From assembly GCA_937995865.1 (NCBI GenBank), contig CALKJA010000149.1:1-35860 (forward strand): a stretch of DNA of 35,860 bases. Direction: 5' to 3'. Each line of letters begins with the position of its first letter. Within the stretch, counting starts at the first letter, position 1. Position numbers and translations under genes: made by a program. The notes beneath the pieces are model-generated. The model did no database searches. It was not told the DNA's origin and saw only the letters and a list, made by a program, of their open reading frames with translations. Source of the DNA: an uncultured Paracoccaceae bacterium (lineage in GTDB: Bacteria > Pseudomonadota > Alphaproteobacteria > Rhodobacterales > Rhodobacteraceae). Of the stretch, positions 1 to 8,343 are shown one piece after another.

Positions 1-66
1 GGCAAGAGCATAGAGCGTTTGCCAGTTCTGGATATCAAACAGATCAAGGGTAGAGCCGGTCATCAT
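1..66 (-). CDS. N-terminal fragment of an unidentified protein, cut by window edge
   Basis: A minus-strand reading frame opens with two consecutive ATG codons (66 and 63) and runs off the left edge after about 22 codons. An AAGGG stretch lies just upstream and is better spaced for the ATG at 63. The visible residues start MTGSTLDLFDIQNWQTLYAL. The fragment is too short to assign to a family. It lies 28 bases downstream of the small membrane protein on the same strand, so the two could be cotranscribed. That a real gene starts here rests only on the ribosome site and open frame. Confidence 0.5.
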   Translation of the reverse strand, partial: MMTGSTLDLFDIQNWQTLYALA

Positions 67-94
67 AGCCCTTGGGCTACATAGTCAAATGGCC

Positions 95-685
95 TCATGC
101 AACCTGCATCGGCGCATAGGATTGAAGCGTCTTCAAAAGCGCTGGGCGTCCACGCACATGTTTCAGGATCTCGGCCCTACTACCATCTTCAAAGTAAAGC
201 CGCATTTGATGCTGCCCGTCATCCTCAATGCGAATGAGCCCAGAGAGATCAAATTGACGGGCCCTAAAGCCCCATGTCGGCACAGTCAGCAACGTTCCGT
301 CTAGCTCGAGCTGATAGGTCCAAATATGCCCAAGATGCCACGCAATCAAAGCGCTAAAGCCAATGTAGCAGTGCCAGAAGTATTCTGTTGGGATTGGGGA
401 CATTTCTGGATTGTCGCCATATTGATTGAGCGCATACAGAAGCGTCATCGCAATGATCGACGTCATGACTCGAAGTCCGCTCGTGAGCGGCATGGTATTT
501 CGTCCCAAAGTGGAGTGCGTTGGCCGTGCCGCACCTATTTCGGAAATTGGGTTGGTATTTAATGTGCCGCGTTTGCTCAAGCGGTCCATCGCAAGCCGCA
601 TACCCGGCGTACCAAAGCGGCGCAGAACAAAGGAAACCACAAAAGATAGCATGATGATGGCAAAAAGACTCGTCGATCCGGGCAT
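95..685 (-). CDS. Small membrane protein with C-terminal PH-like region
   Basis: This 196-residue protein is not one I can name. It starts at an ATG preceded by a strong TAGGAGGG ribosome site. Hydrophobic segments are visible near residues 6-22, 72-88 and 103-119, so it is probably an inner-membrane protein. The last 70 residues are soluble and strand-rich, with alternating Leu, Phe and Arg, like small membrane proteins that end in a bacterial PH-like domain. It is divergent from ubiE, with about 97 bases between the two starts that must hold both promoters. A role in ubiquinone synthesis cannot be inferred from position alone. Confidence 0.75.
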   Translation of the reverse strand: MPGSTSLFAIIMLSFVVSFVLRRFGTPGMRLAMDRLSKRGTLNTNPISEIGAARPTHSTLGRNTMPLTSGLRVMTSIIAMTLLYALNQYGDNPEMSPIPTEYFWHCYIGFSALIAWHLGHIWTYQLELDGTLLTVPTWGFRARQFDLSGLIRIEDDGQHQMRLYFEDGSRAEILKHVRGRPALLKTLQSYAPMQVA

Positions 686-782
686 AAGACCCTCCTACCT
701 TGCGGCGTTAACGCATTTGTTTCTTTGACTCCCGGCATATATCTGGACTGAGACAACAATTTGGCAGCAGCCGGACACCACC

Positions 783-1532
783 ATGACAGAGCACCAAAAC
801 ACGACACACTTTGGTTATGAAACCGTACCTGAGCATGAAAAGGCCGGGCGCGTGCGCGGCGTCTTTTCTTCTGTCGCGTCAAAATATGATGTGATGAACG
901 ATGTGATGAGCATGGGCATCCACCGTGTGTGGAAGGATGCAATGATGGATTGGCTGGCCCCCCGGCCCGATCAACAGCTGCTGGACGTGGCTGGCGGCAC
1001 GGGTGATATTGCATTTCGGTTTCTCAAACGTGCAGGACGCGGTCATGCGACAGTGCTGGACCTTACAGAGCCGATGTTGATCGAAGGTCGAAAGCGCGCT
1101 GAAGCTGAACAGATGGAAGCGAGTTTAGATTGGGTCGTGGGCGATGCGATGGCGCTGCCCTTTGAGGACAACAGCTTTGATGTCTACACGATCAGCTTTG
1201 GCATTCGGAACGTCACGCGCCCGCAAGAAGCCCTAAACGAAGCGTTCCGCGTGTTGCGGCCCGGTGGGCGCCTGATGGTGTTGGAATTCTCGCAATTGCC
1301 CAATCCCGCGATGCAGGCGGCGTATGATGCTTATTCGTTCAACGTAATCCCCCCAATGGGGCAGTTGATCGCCGGGGATCGTGATAGCTATCAGTATCTG
1401 GTTGAGAGCATTCGCAAGTTTCCTGACCAAGAGACGTTTCTTAGTATGGTCCAGACCGCAGGTTTTGAGAATGCAAAGTTCCGGAATCTGAGTATGGGGA
1501 TCGCCTGCCTTCATTCCGGGTGGAAAATCTAG
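783..1532 (+). CDS. ubiE: Demethylmenaquinone/2-methoxy-6-polyprenyl-1,4-benzoquinol methylase UbiE
   Basis: UbiE is a cytoplasmic SAM-dependent C-methyltransferase that adds the ring methyl group in ubiquinone (and, in other bacteria, menaquinone) synthesis. The 249-residue length is normal for the family. The SAM-binding motif [14 protein letters not shown] lies near residues 62-75. The FGIRNVTR motif near residue 141 and the C-terminal [14 protein letters not shown] are UbiE signatures. The ATG at 783 is kept because the conserved N-terminal region before the methylase fold is complete. ubiB follows 45 bases downstream on the same strand, a pairing common in proteobacteria, so the two are probably cotranscribed. 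Confidence 0.97.
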   Translation: MTEHQNTTHFGYETVPEHEKAGRVRGVFSSVASKYDVMNDVMSMGIHRVWKDAMMDWLAPRPDQQLLDVAGGTGDIAFRFLKRAGRGHATVLDLTEPMLIEGRKRAEAEQMEASLDWVVGDAMALPFEDNSFDVYTISFGIRNVTRPQEALNEAFRVLRPGGRLMVLEFSQLPNPAMQAAYDAYSFNVIPPMGQLIAGDRDSYQYLVESIRKFPDQETFLSMVQTAGFENAKFRNLSMGIACLHSGWKI

Positions 1533-1577
1533 GTGCTTGGTGCGTACAATAAGCCCGCTTTCGCAAAGGCACTTTGA

Positions 1578-3104
1578 ATGCGCGGCCCGCACAATATCTG
1601 GCGGTTGATCCGCACCGGCGCGACGCTGGAGCGAACAGGTGCGATGGGTGTCGTTCTTGAAACCATGGACGCGCCCGCGCCGCTGCGTCTTGTGGCGCGG
1701 ATCTTGGCATGGCCGTTCCAATGGCTGGGTGACAAAGGTGACCCGCTGATGCCACCAGTGACCCGGGCTCTCACCGCCCTTGGACCAGCATACATTAAAT
1801 TCGGGCAGATTCTTTCGACCCGGCCAGATGTGGTTGGCGATGAAATGGCGGTTCAGTTGCGCGTATTGCAAGACAAGCTACCGCCGTTCTCGATTGATGA
1901 AGCGAAAGCGACCATAGAACTTGAGCTGGGTCGGGGCTGTGACGATGTCTTTGAAACCTTGTCAGAGTCAGTAGCTGCTGCATCGCTTGCGCAAGTGCAC
2001 AAAGCCACGCTGAAAGAAACAGGTGAGGAAGTGGCCGTCAAAGTCCTCCGCCCCGGTATCGAAAAGGCGTTTCGCAAGGATATTGACGCATTCTACCTTG
2101 CGGCTTGGTTTGTTGAACACCTGTCTCCTGCATCACGTCGCCTTAAGCCACTTGACGTCATCGAACATTTCGAAGGCGTGGTCATGGGCGAGTTGGACTT
2201 GCGTCTAGAAAGCTCTGCCGCCTCTGAGTTTGCTGCCAATACCGTAGATGACGCAGGCTTTGCTTTGCCGCACGTAAAATGGGGGCTCTCTGGCCGCAGA
2301 GTCATGACCATGGGCTGGGTAGAAGGCGAAAACGCCGCCGATATCGAAGCGATCGAAGCGGCTGGCCACGACCGAAACGAGCTTGGTGAACGGGTGCTTC
2401 AGTTTTTCCTTATGCATGCGCTGCGTGACGGCTATTTCCACGGCGATATGCATCAGGGCAACATGAAGATCGGCGCAGACGGCGATATTATTGTCTATGA
2501 TTTCGGGATCATGGGACGACTCGATGAATACACGCGCCGCGTCTATGCTGAGATCTTGTTCGGCTTTATCCGCAAGGACTATCGCCGGGTGGCGGAAGTA
2601 CATTTTGAGGCTGGGTATGTTCCCGGTGACCGCGATATCGATGAATTCGCGCGTGCGCTGCGCGCCGTTGGCGAACCAATCTTCGGCATGGATGCTTCGC
2701 ATATTTCAATGGGACGATTGCTTTCGTACCTCTTTGAGGTGACCGAGCGGTTTGGCATGGAAACCCGCACAGAGCTGATCCTACTTCAACGGACCATGGT
2801 TGTTGTTGAAGGCGTTTCACGGACGCTCAACCCAAACATCAATATTTGGGAAATCGCTCAGCCGGTGGTCGAGGATTATATCCGTAAGAACATCGGTCCG
2901 CAGGCTTTGGCGCGTGATTTGGCCAAAACTGCACGACTGTTGTCACGCTTTGGACCAAGGCTGCCTCAAATGGCTGAACGTGCGTTGATTGCCGCGTCCA
3001 TTCCGCCGGAACCCGAGCAAAAGAAGCGCGGCACAACCCGTCTGATTTTGGTGGTGGCCGTGGTCAGCGCCGCCATCGGCGCGTTCGCAGCGAGCGTTTT
3101 CTAA
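1578..3104 (+). CDS. ubiB: Ubiquinone biosynthesis kinase-like protein UbiB
   Basis: UbiB belongs to the ABC1/ADCK atypical kinase-like family. It is a membrane-associated ATPase needed for ubiquinone synthesis, thought to help move or present hydrophobic intermediates. The 508-residue protein has the KFGQ motif near residue 74, the Ala-rich AAASLAQVHKA loop near residue 134, the AVKVLRPG lysine strand near residue 155, and HGDMHQGN and YDFG catalytic-type motifs further on. The last 20 residues form a hydrophobic membrane segment. Its TAA stop overlaps the TAG stop of the convergent kinase gene, so the two transcripts must overlap at their 3' ends. Confidence 0.96.
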   Translation: MRGPHNIWRLIRTGATLERTGAMGVVLETMDAPAPLRLVARILAWPFQWLGDKGDPLMPPVTRALTALGPAYIKFGQILSTRPDVVGDEMAVQLRVLQDKLPPFSIDEAKATIELELGRGCDDVFETLSESVAAASLAQVHKATLKETGEEVAVKVLRPGIEKAFRKDIDAFYLAAWFVEHLSPASRRLKPLDVIEHFEGVVMGELDLRLESSAASEFAANTVDDAGFALPHVKWGLSGRRVMTMGWVEGENAADIEAIEAAGHDRNELGERVLQFFLMHALRDGYFHGDMHQGNMKIGADGDIIVYDFGIMGRLDEYTRRVYAEILFGFIRKDYRRVAEVHFEAGYVPGDRDIDEFARALRAVGEPIFGMDASHISMGRLLSYLFEVTERFGMETRTELILLQRTMVVVEGVSRTLNPNINIWEIAQPVVEDYIRKNIGPQALARDLAKTARLLSRFGPRLPQMAERALIAASIPPEPEQKKRGTTRLILVVAVVSAAIGAFAASVF

Positions 3105-3721
3105 GATACGACCGTGACACCGCACAGGTCGCTTTCGCGCGCGACAAGCCGCGCATTCGGGAGATCGTTAGACAACGCCTTTGCTTCTGCGTCTTCCTCA
3201 GAAAACCCAAACCTGCGCCATCGATCGAGCAAACGCGCCTTCAAGGTGTCCTCGGGGACCTCTAGAAAGATCTTGTTATCAAAGTTACCTGCAAGGCTGG
3301 CCCAAGGGCCATCTGGCAAAAAGAAATAATTCCCTTCTGCAACAACGATCCGGTGTTCTGGATTGATCACACCGCTTCCCGCCAACGAAATCTCACGGGA
3401 TCGGTCAAAGGTCGGGAAAAACACTTCTTCTTCGGTGCGGGCCCGCTTGATCAGATTACTTAGGCCAGCCACATCAAATGTTTCGGGCGCTCCTTTGCGC
3501 GGCAGCAGGCCGCGCGCCTTAAGGATGCTATCATCAAGATGAAAACCGTCCATTGGCAGCAAAACCGCACACACGCCCAGCGCTGTGACCAACGCCTCGG
3601 CCAGTGTTGATTTGCCAGATGCAGGTGCACCCGCTATCGCGATCAGACATCGTGGACCGTTTTGGTCTACCGGCGGAAGCTGAGCAGCAAGGCTATTTGC
3701 AGTCTGTGTAACGGTGTCCAC
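3101..3721 (-). CDS. P-loop nucleoside/nucleotide kinase family protein (uridine kinase/PRK-like)
   Basis: The 206-residue protein has a Walker A motif GAPASGKST at residues 31-39. Next come the LPMDGFHLDD motif (around residue 55) and an EGNYFFL strand, as in small phosphoribulokinase/uridine kinase-like proteins. These probably phosphorylate a nucleoside or sugar in the cytoplasm; the substrate is unknown. The start is a GTG at 3721 preceded by AAGGAGGG at good spacing, which decides it over internal ATGs. The gene is convergent with ubiB, and its stop codon overlaps that of ubiB. It is divergent from the CHAT protease gene, with about 116 bases between them. Confidence 0.9.
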   Translation of the reverse strand: MDTVTQTANSLAAQLPPVDQNGPRCLIAIAGAPASGKSTLAEALVTALGVCAVLLPMDGFHLDDSILKARGLLPRKGAPETFDVAGLSNLIKRARTEEEVFFPTFDRSREISLAGSGVINPEHRIVVAEGNYFFLPDGPWASLAGNFDNKIFLEVPEDTLKARLLDRWRRFGFSEEDAEAKALSNDLPNARLVARESDLCGVTVVS

Positions 3722-3837
3722 GGCGGCGCCCTCCTTGCGATCCGGGCGACAATACGCAGCCTACATCCCAAATGCCAGATACCCGGTTTAAGGGATTTGT
3801 CACTTGCGCGCCAGGTCGCCAGTAGGAAGGATACGGC

Positions 3838-5448
3838 ATGAGATTTTTCATTGCCGCATTTTGCCTTTGGCCCTTTGTCACCGCCGCGCAAGAAGCCGAA
3901 CCGCCGATAACCCGCGCCGATACTGCATATCAGATGGCCCAAACCGTCCAAAACTCCGGAGCGGCGCAAGCGGTGCAGCAGATCGCGTTGCGCCTCGCCC
4001 TCAAAGAAGACGGCTTGGAAGAACTCGCCATAGAGCGCCGCGATTTAACGGAACAGGTCGAAGCGTTTCGGCAATCGAATGACGTGCCCGAGCAAGAAAG
4101 ACGCCAGCGATCAGAGCAGCTTGATACTGCGCTATTAGTCAATTCCCGAGCCCTTGCGGCAGCCTTTCCCGGTTATCTTGATATCGTGGCGCCCGCCCCG
4201 ATGAGCATCGCGGAAACCCAGAGCCTTCTCGCCCCAGATGAAGCGCTTGTTCAGTTTCACCAAGGTCGCAACTGGCTATCCATCTTCTTTATCGGCAAGC
4301 AGCATGTGATTTGGCACCGGGTGCCAGTCACGCAAATCGATGCACAAGAGCTTGTTCAGCTCTATCGCGAAGGAATGGGCCTTGATGGTACATTGCGCGC
4401 AGCTGCTGCGCTTGATGACTTTGATGATGAGCCGGATACGCCGGAAGGCGTATTCAATATGGGGCTGTCAGCGATCCTGTATCAGTGGCTCTTTGCCCCC
4501 TATGCGTGGGAGATGCAGCAATACAAGCATCTGATGATCGTCGCAGACAAAGCCTGGATTGGCCTACCATTTGCGACGCTGCTTTCTGACTCAAACGATG
4601 GCGATCGCGCCCCAACCGCACCCGTTCTGCGCAAAGCAAGCTGGATGGCACGCGACCACGCAATGACAATGCTGCCTTCCGCCGTCAGCCTCCGGACGGC
4701 GCGGGCGGCACAGGCGGACAGGCAAAACCAGACCGGGCCAGAGACAACGCTCCTGGCAATAGGCGATCCCATTTTTTCTGGCGCAGCGACAACCGATGCC
4801 GTTGTCCGCGCGGCACAGAACGGTGTTGTTGATGCCTCAGCCCTCTTGCCTTTGCCCGGCACACGCCGCGAAGTTCGTGCAATTGCGGCGCAGTTTGGCG
4901 CGGACCGGTCAGAGGTGCTGCTGGGCGCGGATGCCTCAGAAGCTGGACTGCGGGCAACGGATTTCAGCACGCGCGATGTAATCGTTTTTGCCACCCACGG
5001 CTTGATCTCTGGTGAGCTTCAAGGCTTATCGGAACCCGCGCTTGCCCTGACCCCGCCGTCAGACATCACGCCCGAAACCAGGTCTTCGGGCAATGACGGG
5101 CTTTTGACAGCCGGTGAAATCGCGGGCCTTACACTGTCTGCGGATTGGGTTGTTCTATCCGCATGCAACACCGCCGCCGGCAATGGAGAAGGGGCCGAGG
5201 GGCTTTCTGGGTTGGCGCGTGCCTTCTTCGCAGCCGGTGCTCAGGCGCTTTTGGTCTCGCATTGGCCGGTCCGTGACGATGCGGCAGCGCGGCTGACCTC
5301 TTCTGCATTTGCAAATCTTGAAACCTCACCTGCGATGCGGCGCGCCGAGGCGATGCGGCTTGCAATGCTTGAACTACTTAGTGATCCAAGCGACGATACG
5401 CTTGCGCAACCGTCAGCATGGGCGCCGTTTTTTGTGGTGGGCGGATGA
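3838..5448 (+). CDS. Exported CHAT-domain (caspase HetF-associated TPR) protease
   Basis: This 536-residue protein begins with a signal peptide (MRFFIAAFCLWPFVTA, likely cut near AAQ). It has a helical region to about residue 115 and a C-terminal CHAT domain from about residue 125. CHAT domains are clan CD cysteine peptidases related to caspases and separase. The expected dyad is visible: His387 in ATHG and Cys443 in LSACNT, followed by GLARAFFAAGAQALLVSHW, the conserved end of the fold. The start at 3838 follows GGAAGGA. The stop overlaps the next gene's ATG (ATGA), so the downstream repeat proteins are probably translationally coupled. Most CHAT proteases known to me are cytoplasmic and carry their own TPRs; here the protein is exported and the helical-repeat partners are separate genes. 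Proteolytic activity is inferred from the dyad. Confidence 0.93.
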   Translation: MRFFIAAFCLWPFVTAAQEAEPPITRADTAYQMAQTVQNSGAAQAVQQIALRLALKEDGLEELAIERRDLTEQVEAFRQSNDVPEQERRQRSEQLDTALLVNSRALAAAFPGYLDIVAPAPMSIAETQSLLAPDEALVQFHQGRNWLSIFFIGKQHVIWHRVPVTQIDAQELVQLYREGMGLDGTLRAAAALDDFDDEPDTPEGVFNMGLSAILYQWLFAPYAWEMQQYKHLMIVADKAWIGLPFATLLSDSNDGDRAPTAPVLRKASWMARDHAMTMLPSAVSLRTARAAQADRQNQTGPETTLLAIGDPIFSGAATTDAVVRAAQNGVVDASALLPLPGTRREVRAIAAQFGADRSEVLLGADASEAGLRATDFSTRDVIVFATHGLISGELQGLSEPALALTPPSDITPETRSSGNDGLLTAGEIAGLTLSADWVVLSACNTAAGNGEGAEGLSGLARAFFAAGAQALLVSHWPVRDDAAARLTSSAFANLETSPAMRRAEAMRLAMLELLSDPSDDTLAQPSAWAPFFVVGG

Positions 5449-6887
5449 TCCTTTTGCGTTTCTTAAGGGGGGCGGCGTTTGCTTGCGCAGTTTACAGCCC
5501 TGCCTTTGCGCAATCCCCAGATATTAACGCCACGTTTGATGCGATTGAGGAAGCTTTGTTCGAACGCGACGCGATCAACGAAGCTGATCTTATCTTATCT
5601 GACGCGCTGCAAGCGGCACGGGCGTTAGGGGTGCCGGAGCCGGACTGGGCCGATGCGATGATCTATGTTGCTGAGATTTCGGCCCGTCCTTTTTGCAAAT
5701 ACGAGCGTGCATTTGAACTTTTGGAACAAGCAGAAGCCATTTCTACCTTCCACAATGACAGATTCCTGAAAGAGGCAGCATTGGCGACCCGAGCCAACCT
5801 TTTGGCACGGCTTGGTTTCAGCGACTTGGCCGCAAAAGAGATAGCAAACACAACTTGGCCAATGGTGGACCTTCTGGGCGAGCAGCTAGCCGCCGAGACA
5901 ATGCGCCTTGTCGAAATTCCCCATGATATCAGACGAAGCCCCGGCTTTCAGGATTGCACGGTGTATTTCCAACAGGCCTCTGAGTATTTCTCCCAAGATG
6001 CATTTGGAAAGGCCCGGGCTGTTCTGCTCAATTTACGCCTTCCCACGATCAAAGGGACGGATACCGAAATCCGTATGTTCAACGCATTCTCAACCTTTAT
6101 GCTTGCTCAAACTCACATCCAGCTTGGCTCAACGCAAGAAGCAGAGGCTGAGAGCAAAGCGGTAATTGAGATGCTCTCTGGCACTGACGGCGATTTAGCC
6201 GCTGATCTTCTGGCAAACCCTGGACATCGCGAGGGTTTGGCGATGATCCTCGGTGGCTTGGCCAGTGGATCTGTCGCAACCACTAATGTTGAAGCAACGG
6301 CCGCCCGCTGGCTGCGCGATCATCTGGGCGAAGCGCCATTTGCGCTTCAAGACCGTCTTTCGTTGGCAATGCAGAACGCGATATCTCGGGCCAATTGGGT
6401 CGAAGCAAAGGCAATCACTGAAAAGCTACTGGCCTTGCCATTTCAAACGCCCGAACAGCGCGTTTCGATGGTAGCCTATAATCGCACGTTTGCAGCACAG
6501 ATCGCCCTATCCGAAGGGCGCGCCGTTGAACCGGCCCCCCTCGAGTTGGCGTTTCAGGCACTTTATGAAGGGGCTGGCGCAAGGGGTGACCCGCTCAACG
6601 TGGCAGCCCCCATTGTTGAAACGCTGTTTTGGGCAGGTGCGTTCGAGCATGCCTATCGGACCGGTACGCATCTTTGGCTAGACCAGCGGCAAAGGCGCAT
6701 TCAATCCGCGGCCACCCGAACAGGCGCAGAACAAGTGGCAAGCGCCACGCTTGAAACTGCAAATATCGCAATCGCGGCGGGCTTCATCCTTTCATTCCAG
6801 GCTAGTTCTGCCGATGCATCTGTCAGGGCCGGGTGCAGTATGGTTTCTGATAGGTCGATATGCACGGTGGGGTTCGATCCATCATGA
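5445..6887 (+). CDS. Exported helical-repeat (TPR-like) protein, paralogue 1
   Basis: I do not recognise a named family for this 480-residue protein. The start at 5445 overlaps the CHAT stop and gives a clean signal peptide ending in PAFA before QSPD. The rest is predicted almost entirely helical, with TPR-like stretches such as KYERAFELLEQAE near residue 85. It is clearly paralogous to the next gene. Shared landmarks are FCKYER/LCKYER, SSPGF-x2-C near residue 165-180, a RWL segment, and a C-terminal pair of cysteines about a dozen residues apart. Four conserved cysteines in an exported protein suggest two disulfides. The tight coupling to the CHAT gene suggests a sensor, substrate or scaffold for that protease. 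TPR modules serve that role in characterised CHAT systems, but no direct evidence is visible here. Confidence 0.85.
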   Translation: MILLRFLRGAAFACAVYSPAFAQSPDINATFDAIEEALFERDAINEADLILSDALQAARALGVPEPDWADAMIYVAEISARPFCKYERAFELLEQAEAISTFHNDRFLKEAALATRANLLARLGFSDLAAKEIANTTWPMVDLLGEQLAAETMRLVEIPHDIRRSPGFQDCTVYFQQASEYFSQDAFGKARAVLLNLRLPTIKGTDTEIRMFNAFSTFMLAQTHIQLGSTQEAEAESKAVIEMLSGTDGDLAADLLANPGHREGLAMILGGLASGSVATTNVEATAARWLRDHLGEAPFALQDRLSLAMQNAISRANWVEAKAITEKLLALPFQTPEQRVSMVAYNRTFAAQIALSEGRAVEPAPLELAFQALYEGAGARGDPLNVAAPIVETLFWAGAFEHAYRTGTHLWLDQRQRRIQSAATRTGAEQVASATLETANIAIAAGFILSFQASSADASVRAGCSMVSDRSICTVGFDPS

Positions 6888-8335
6888 AATTGCTCGCGAC
6901 CATCGCTTTTGCCGCTACGCTGACATTGCTCACCTCTGGCCCTACCCAAGCACAGACGCCAGACCCGCAAGATGTATTGTCTCAGATGTCCCGGATGCTC
7001 GATCAAAGGGGCACTGCACTTGAAGTCGATGTGTTCTTCAGCGCAGCACTCGGCGAGGCACGTTCCGCCGGACCTCTCAGCCCCGATTGGGCACGCCCGA
7101 TGGTTGTGACCGCCAACTTGATCATTGAGGGGCTTTGCAAATACGAACGCGGACTTGCGTTATTGGATGAGGCCGAAGTGCTGGCTGACGTCAACGGCGA
7201 TGCGTTCACCGCGAATTTCGCCCAAGCGTGGAAGGGGTATCACCGGGCGCGCTTTGGGCTTTCTGATATTGCGCAAGAGGGATTTGATGGCCTGCCAGAG
7301 CCTTTGGCCATCTATCTGGATCCGGAGCTGGCCAGAGATGCACTTAGCTTTGTGATCGAGTATCAAACCGTCGAAAGCAGCCCTGGCTTCTTGGCCTGTA
7401 CTGAACTGATGCAGGAAGCTTCACGCCTGATGAGCGCGGGCAATCTTGAAGAAGCGCGTTCGTTTCTACTGGGTCTATACCTACCGCCAGAACTCCAACG
7501 CGATCCCATTGTGGTGATTGCCAACGCAACCGTGGCCATGAACATCGCAACGCTGTTGGATCAAATGGGCCGCGATGACAGCAGCGATTACGTAAAACGC
7601 GCTATTGACGATTTGACGGTGACGGGCAGCAACCCACCCGCGCTAAGGCCAGAATTGATCGATAACCCGCAGAATGCAGAGCTTCTTGCTGATATCCTTG
7701 CTGGATTGAGCGCTGGCACCGGCCAAGAGCCACATCTTGCAACCGCGCGCCGTTGGCTTGAGGGTTTGCGGGCGTTCGATCCGCTTGCTGATACACGTGA
7801 TATCGAAGCGCAGCTGGACCAAGCCATCGCAAACGCCGATTGGGCCAAAGCTGTGGCCGCCGTTGAAGCTTTGCTTGCCGAACCTAATCTGGGCGATGGG
7901 CTTTTTGCCCCATATGTCGCACAAAGAGAGTCCTTTCAGGCGATGGCCGATGCGGGAAACGGCGAACCAATCGACCACGAAGCACTTGGCGCTGCCTTTG
8001 CAAATCTTTTTGCAGCGCCCAATGTTGCCGCGCAGCTAAGGATCGATGCCGCGTCTTTGATTACACAAGCCTTCCGCGTTGGTGGGCAAGGATATTTGGC
8101 GTACCTCACAGGCGTGGAAACATGGCGGTATCTGCTTAACGTGCAGTCTGCTAACGCACAGTCCGGCGATGCTGTGGCCGCACAGGGACAACGCATTCGC
8201 GTTGCAGCAGATGTCGCAATTTGGTCTGGCTTTGATGTGGCGGCGCAGCCACCGGACGGTGCCGCGCCGCCGCCCGGTTTGTGCCAAGTTGTCTATGATA
8301 TCGAGATTTGCACCATCTTATTGGAACAGCCGTAA
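6884..8335 (+). CDS. Exported helical-repeat (TPR-like) protein, paralogue 2
   Basis: This 483-residue paralogue of the preceding gene overlaps it by ATGA. Its ATG at 6884 starts a signal peptide (MKLLATIAFAATLTLLTSG, cut near TQAQ). An upstream ATG at 6860 would add eight residues with no signal-peptide logic. It shares the LCKYERGLALLDEAE block (Cys85, the same place as Cys84 in paralogue 1), SSPGFLAC, a QAIANADWAKA helix matching QNAISRANWVEA, and two closing cysteines. A Pro-rich stretch (QPPDGAAPPPG) precedes the last cysteines. Function is unknown. The gene closes a three-gene unit with the CHAT protease. Only eight bases separate its stop from that of the convergent caspase gene, so there is no room for a terminator. 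Confidence 0.85.
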   Translation: MKLLATIAFAATLTLLTSGPTQAQTPDPQDVLSQMSRMLDQRGTALEVDVFFSAALGEARSAGPLSPDWARPMVVTANLIIEGLCKYERGLALLDEAEVLADVNGDAFTANFAQAWKGYHRARFGLSDIAQEGFDGLPEPLAIYLDPELARDALSFVIEYQTVESSPGFLACTELMQEASRLMSAGNLEEARSFLLGLYLPPELQRDPIVVIANATVAMNIATLLDQMGRDDSSDYVKRAIDDLTVTGSNPPALRPELIDNPQNAELLADILAGLSAGTGQEPHLATARRWLEGLRAFDPLADTRDIEAQLDQAIANADWAKAVAAVEALLAEPNLGDGLFAPYVAQRESFQAMADAGNGEPIDHEALGAAFANLFAAPNVAAQLRIDAASLITQAFRVGGQGYLAYLTGVETWRYLLNVQSANAQSGDAVAAQGQRIRVAADVAIWSGFDVAAQPPDGAAPPPGLCQVVYDIEICTILLEQP

Positions 8336-8343
8336 AACGGCGT

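Noticed and set aside
1233-1871. Minus-strand open frame across ubiE and ubiB
   Set aside because: It lies opposite two confident genes, spans their junction and shows no family features.
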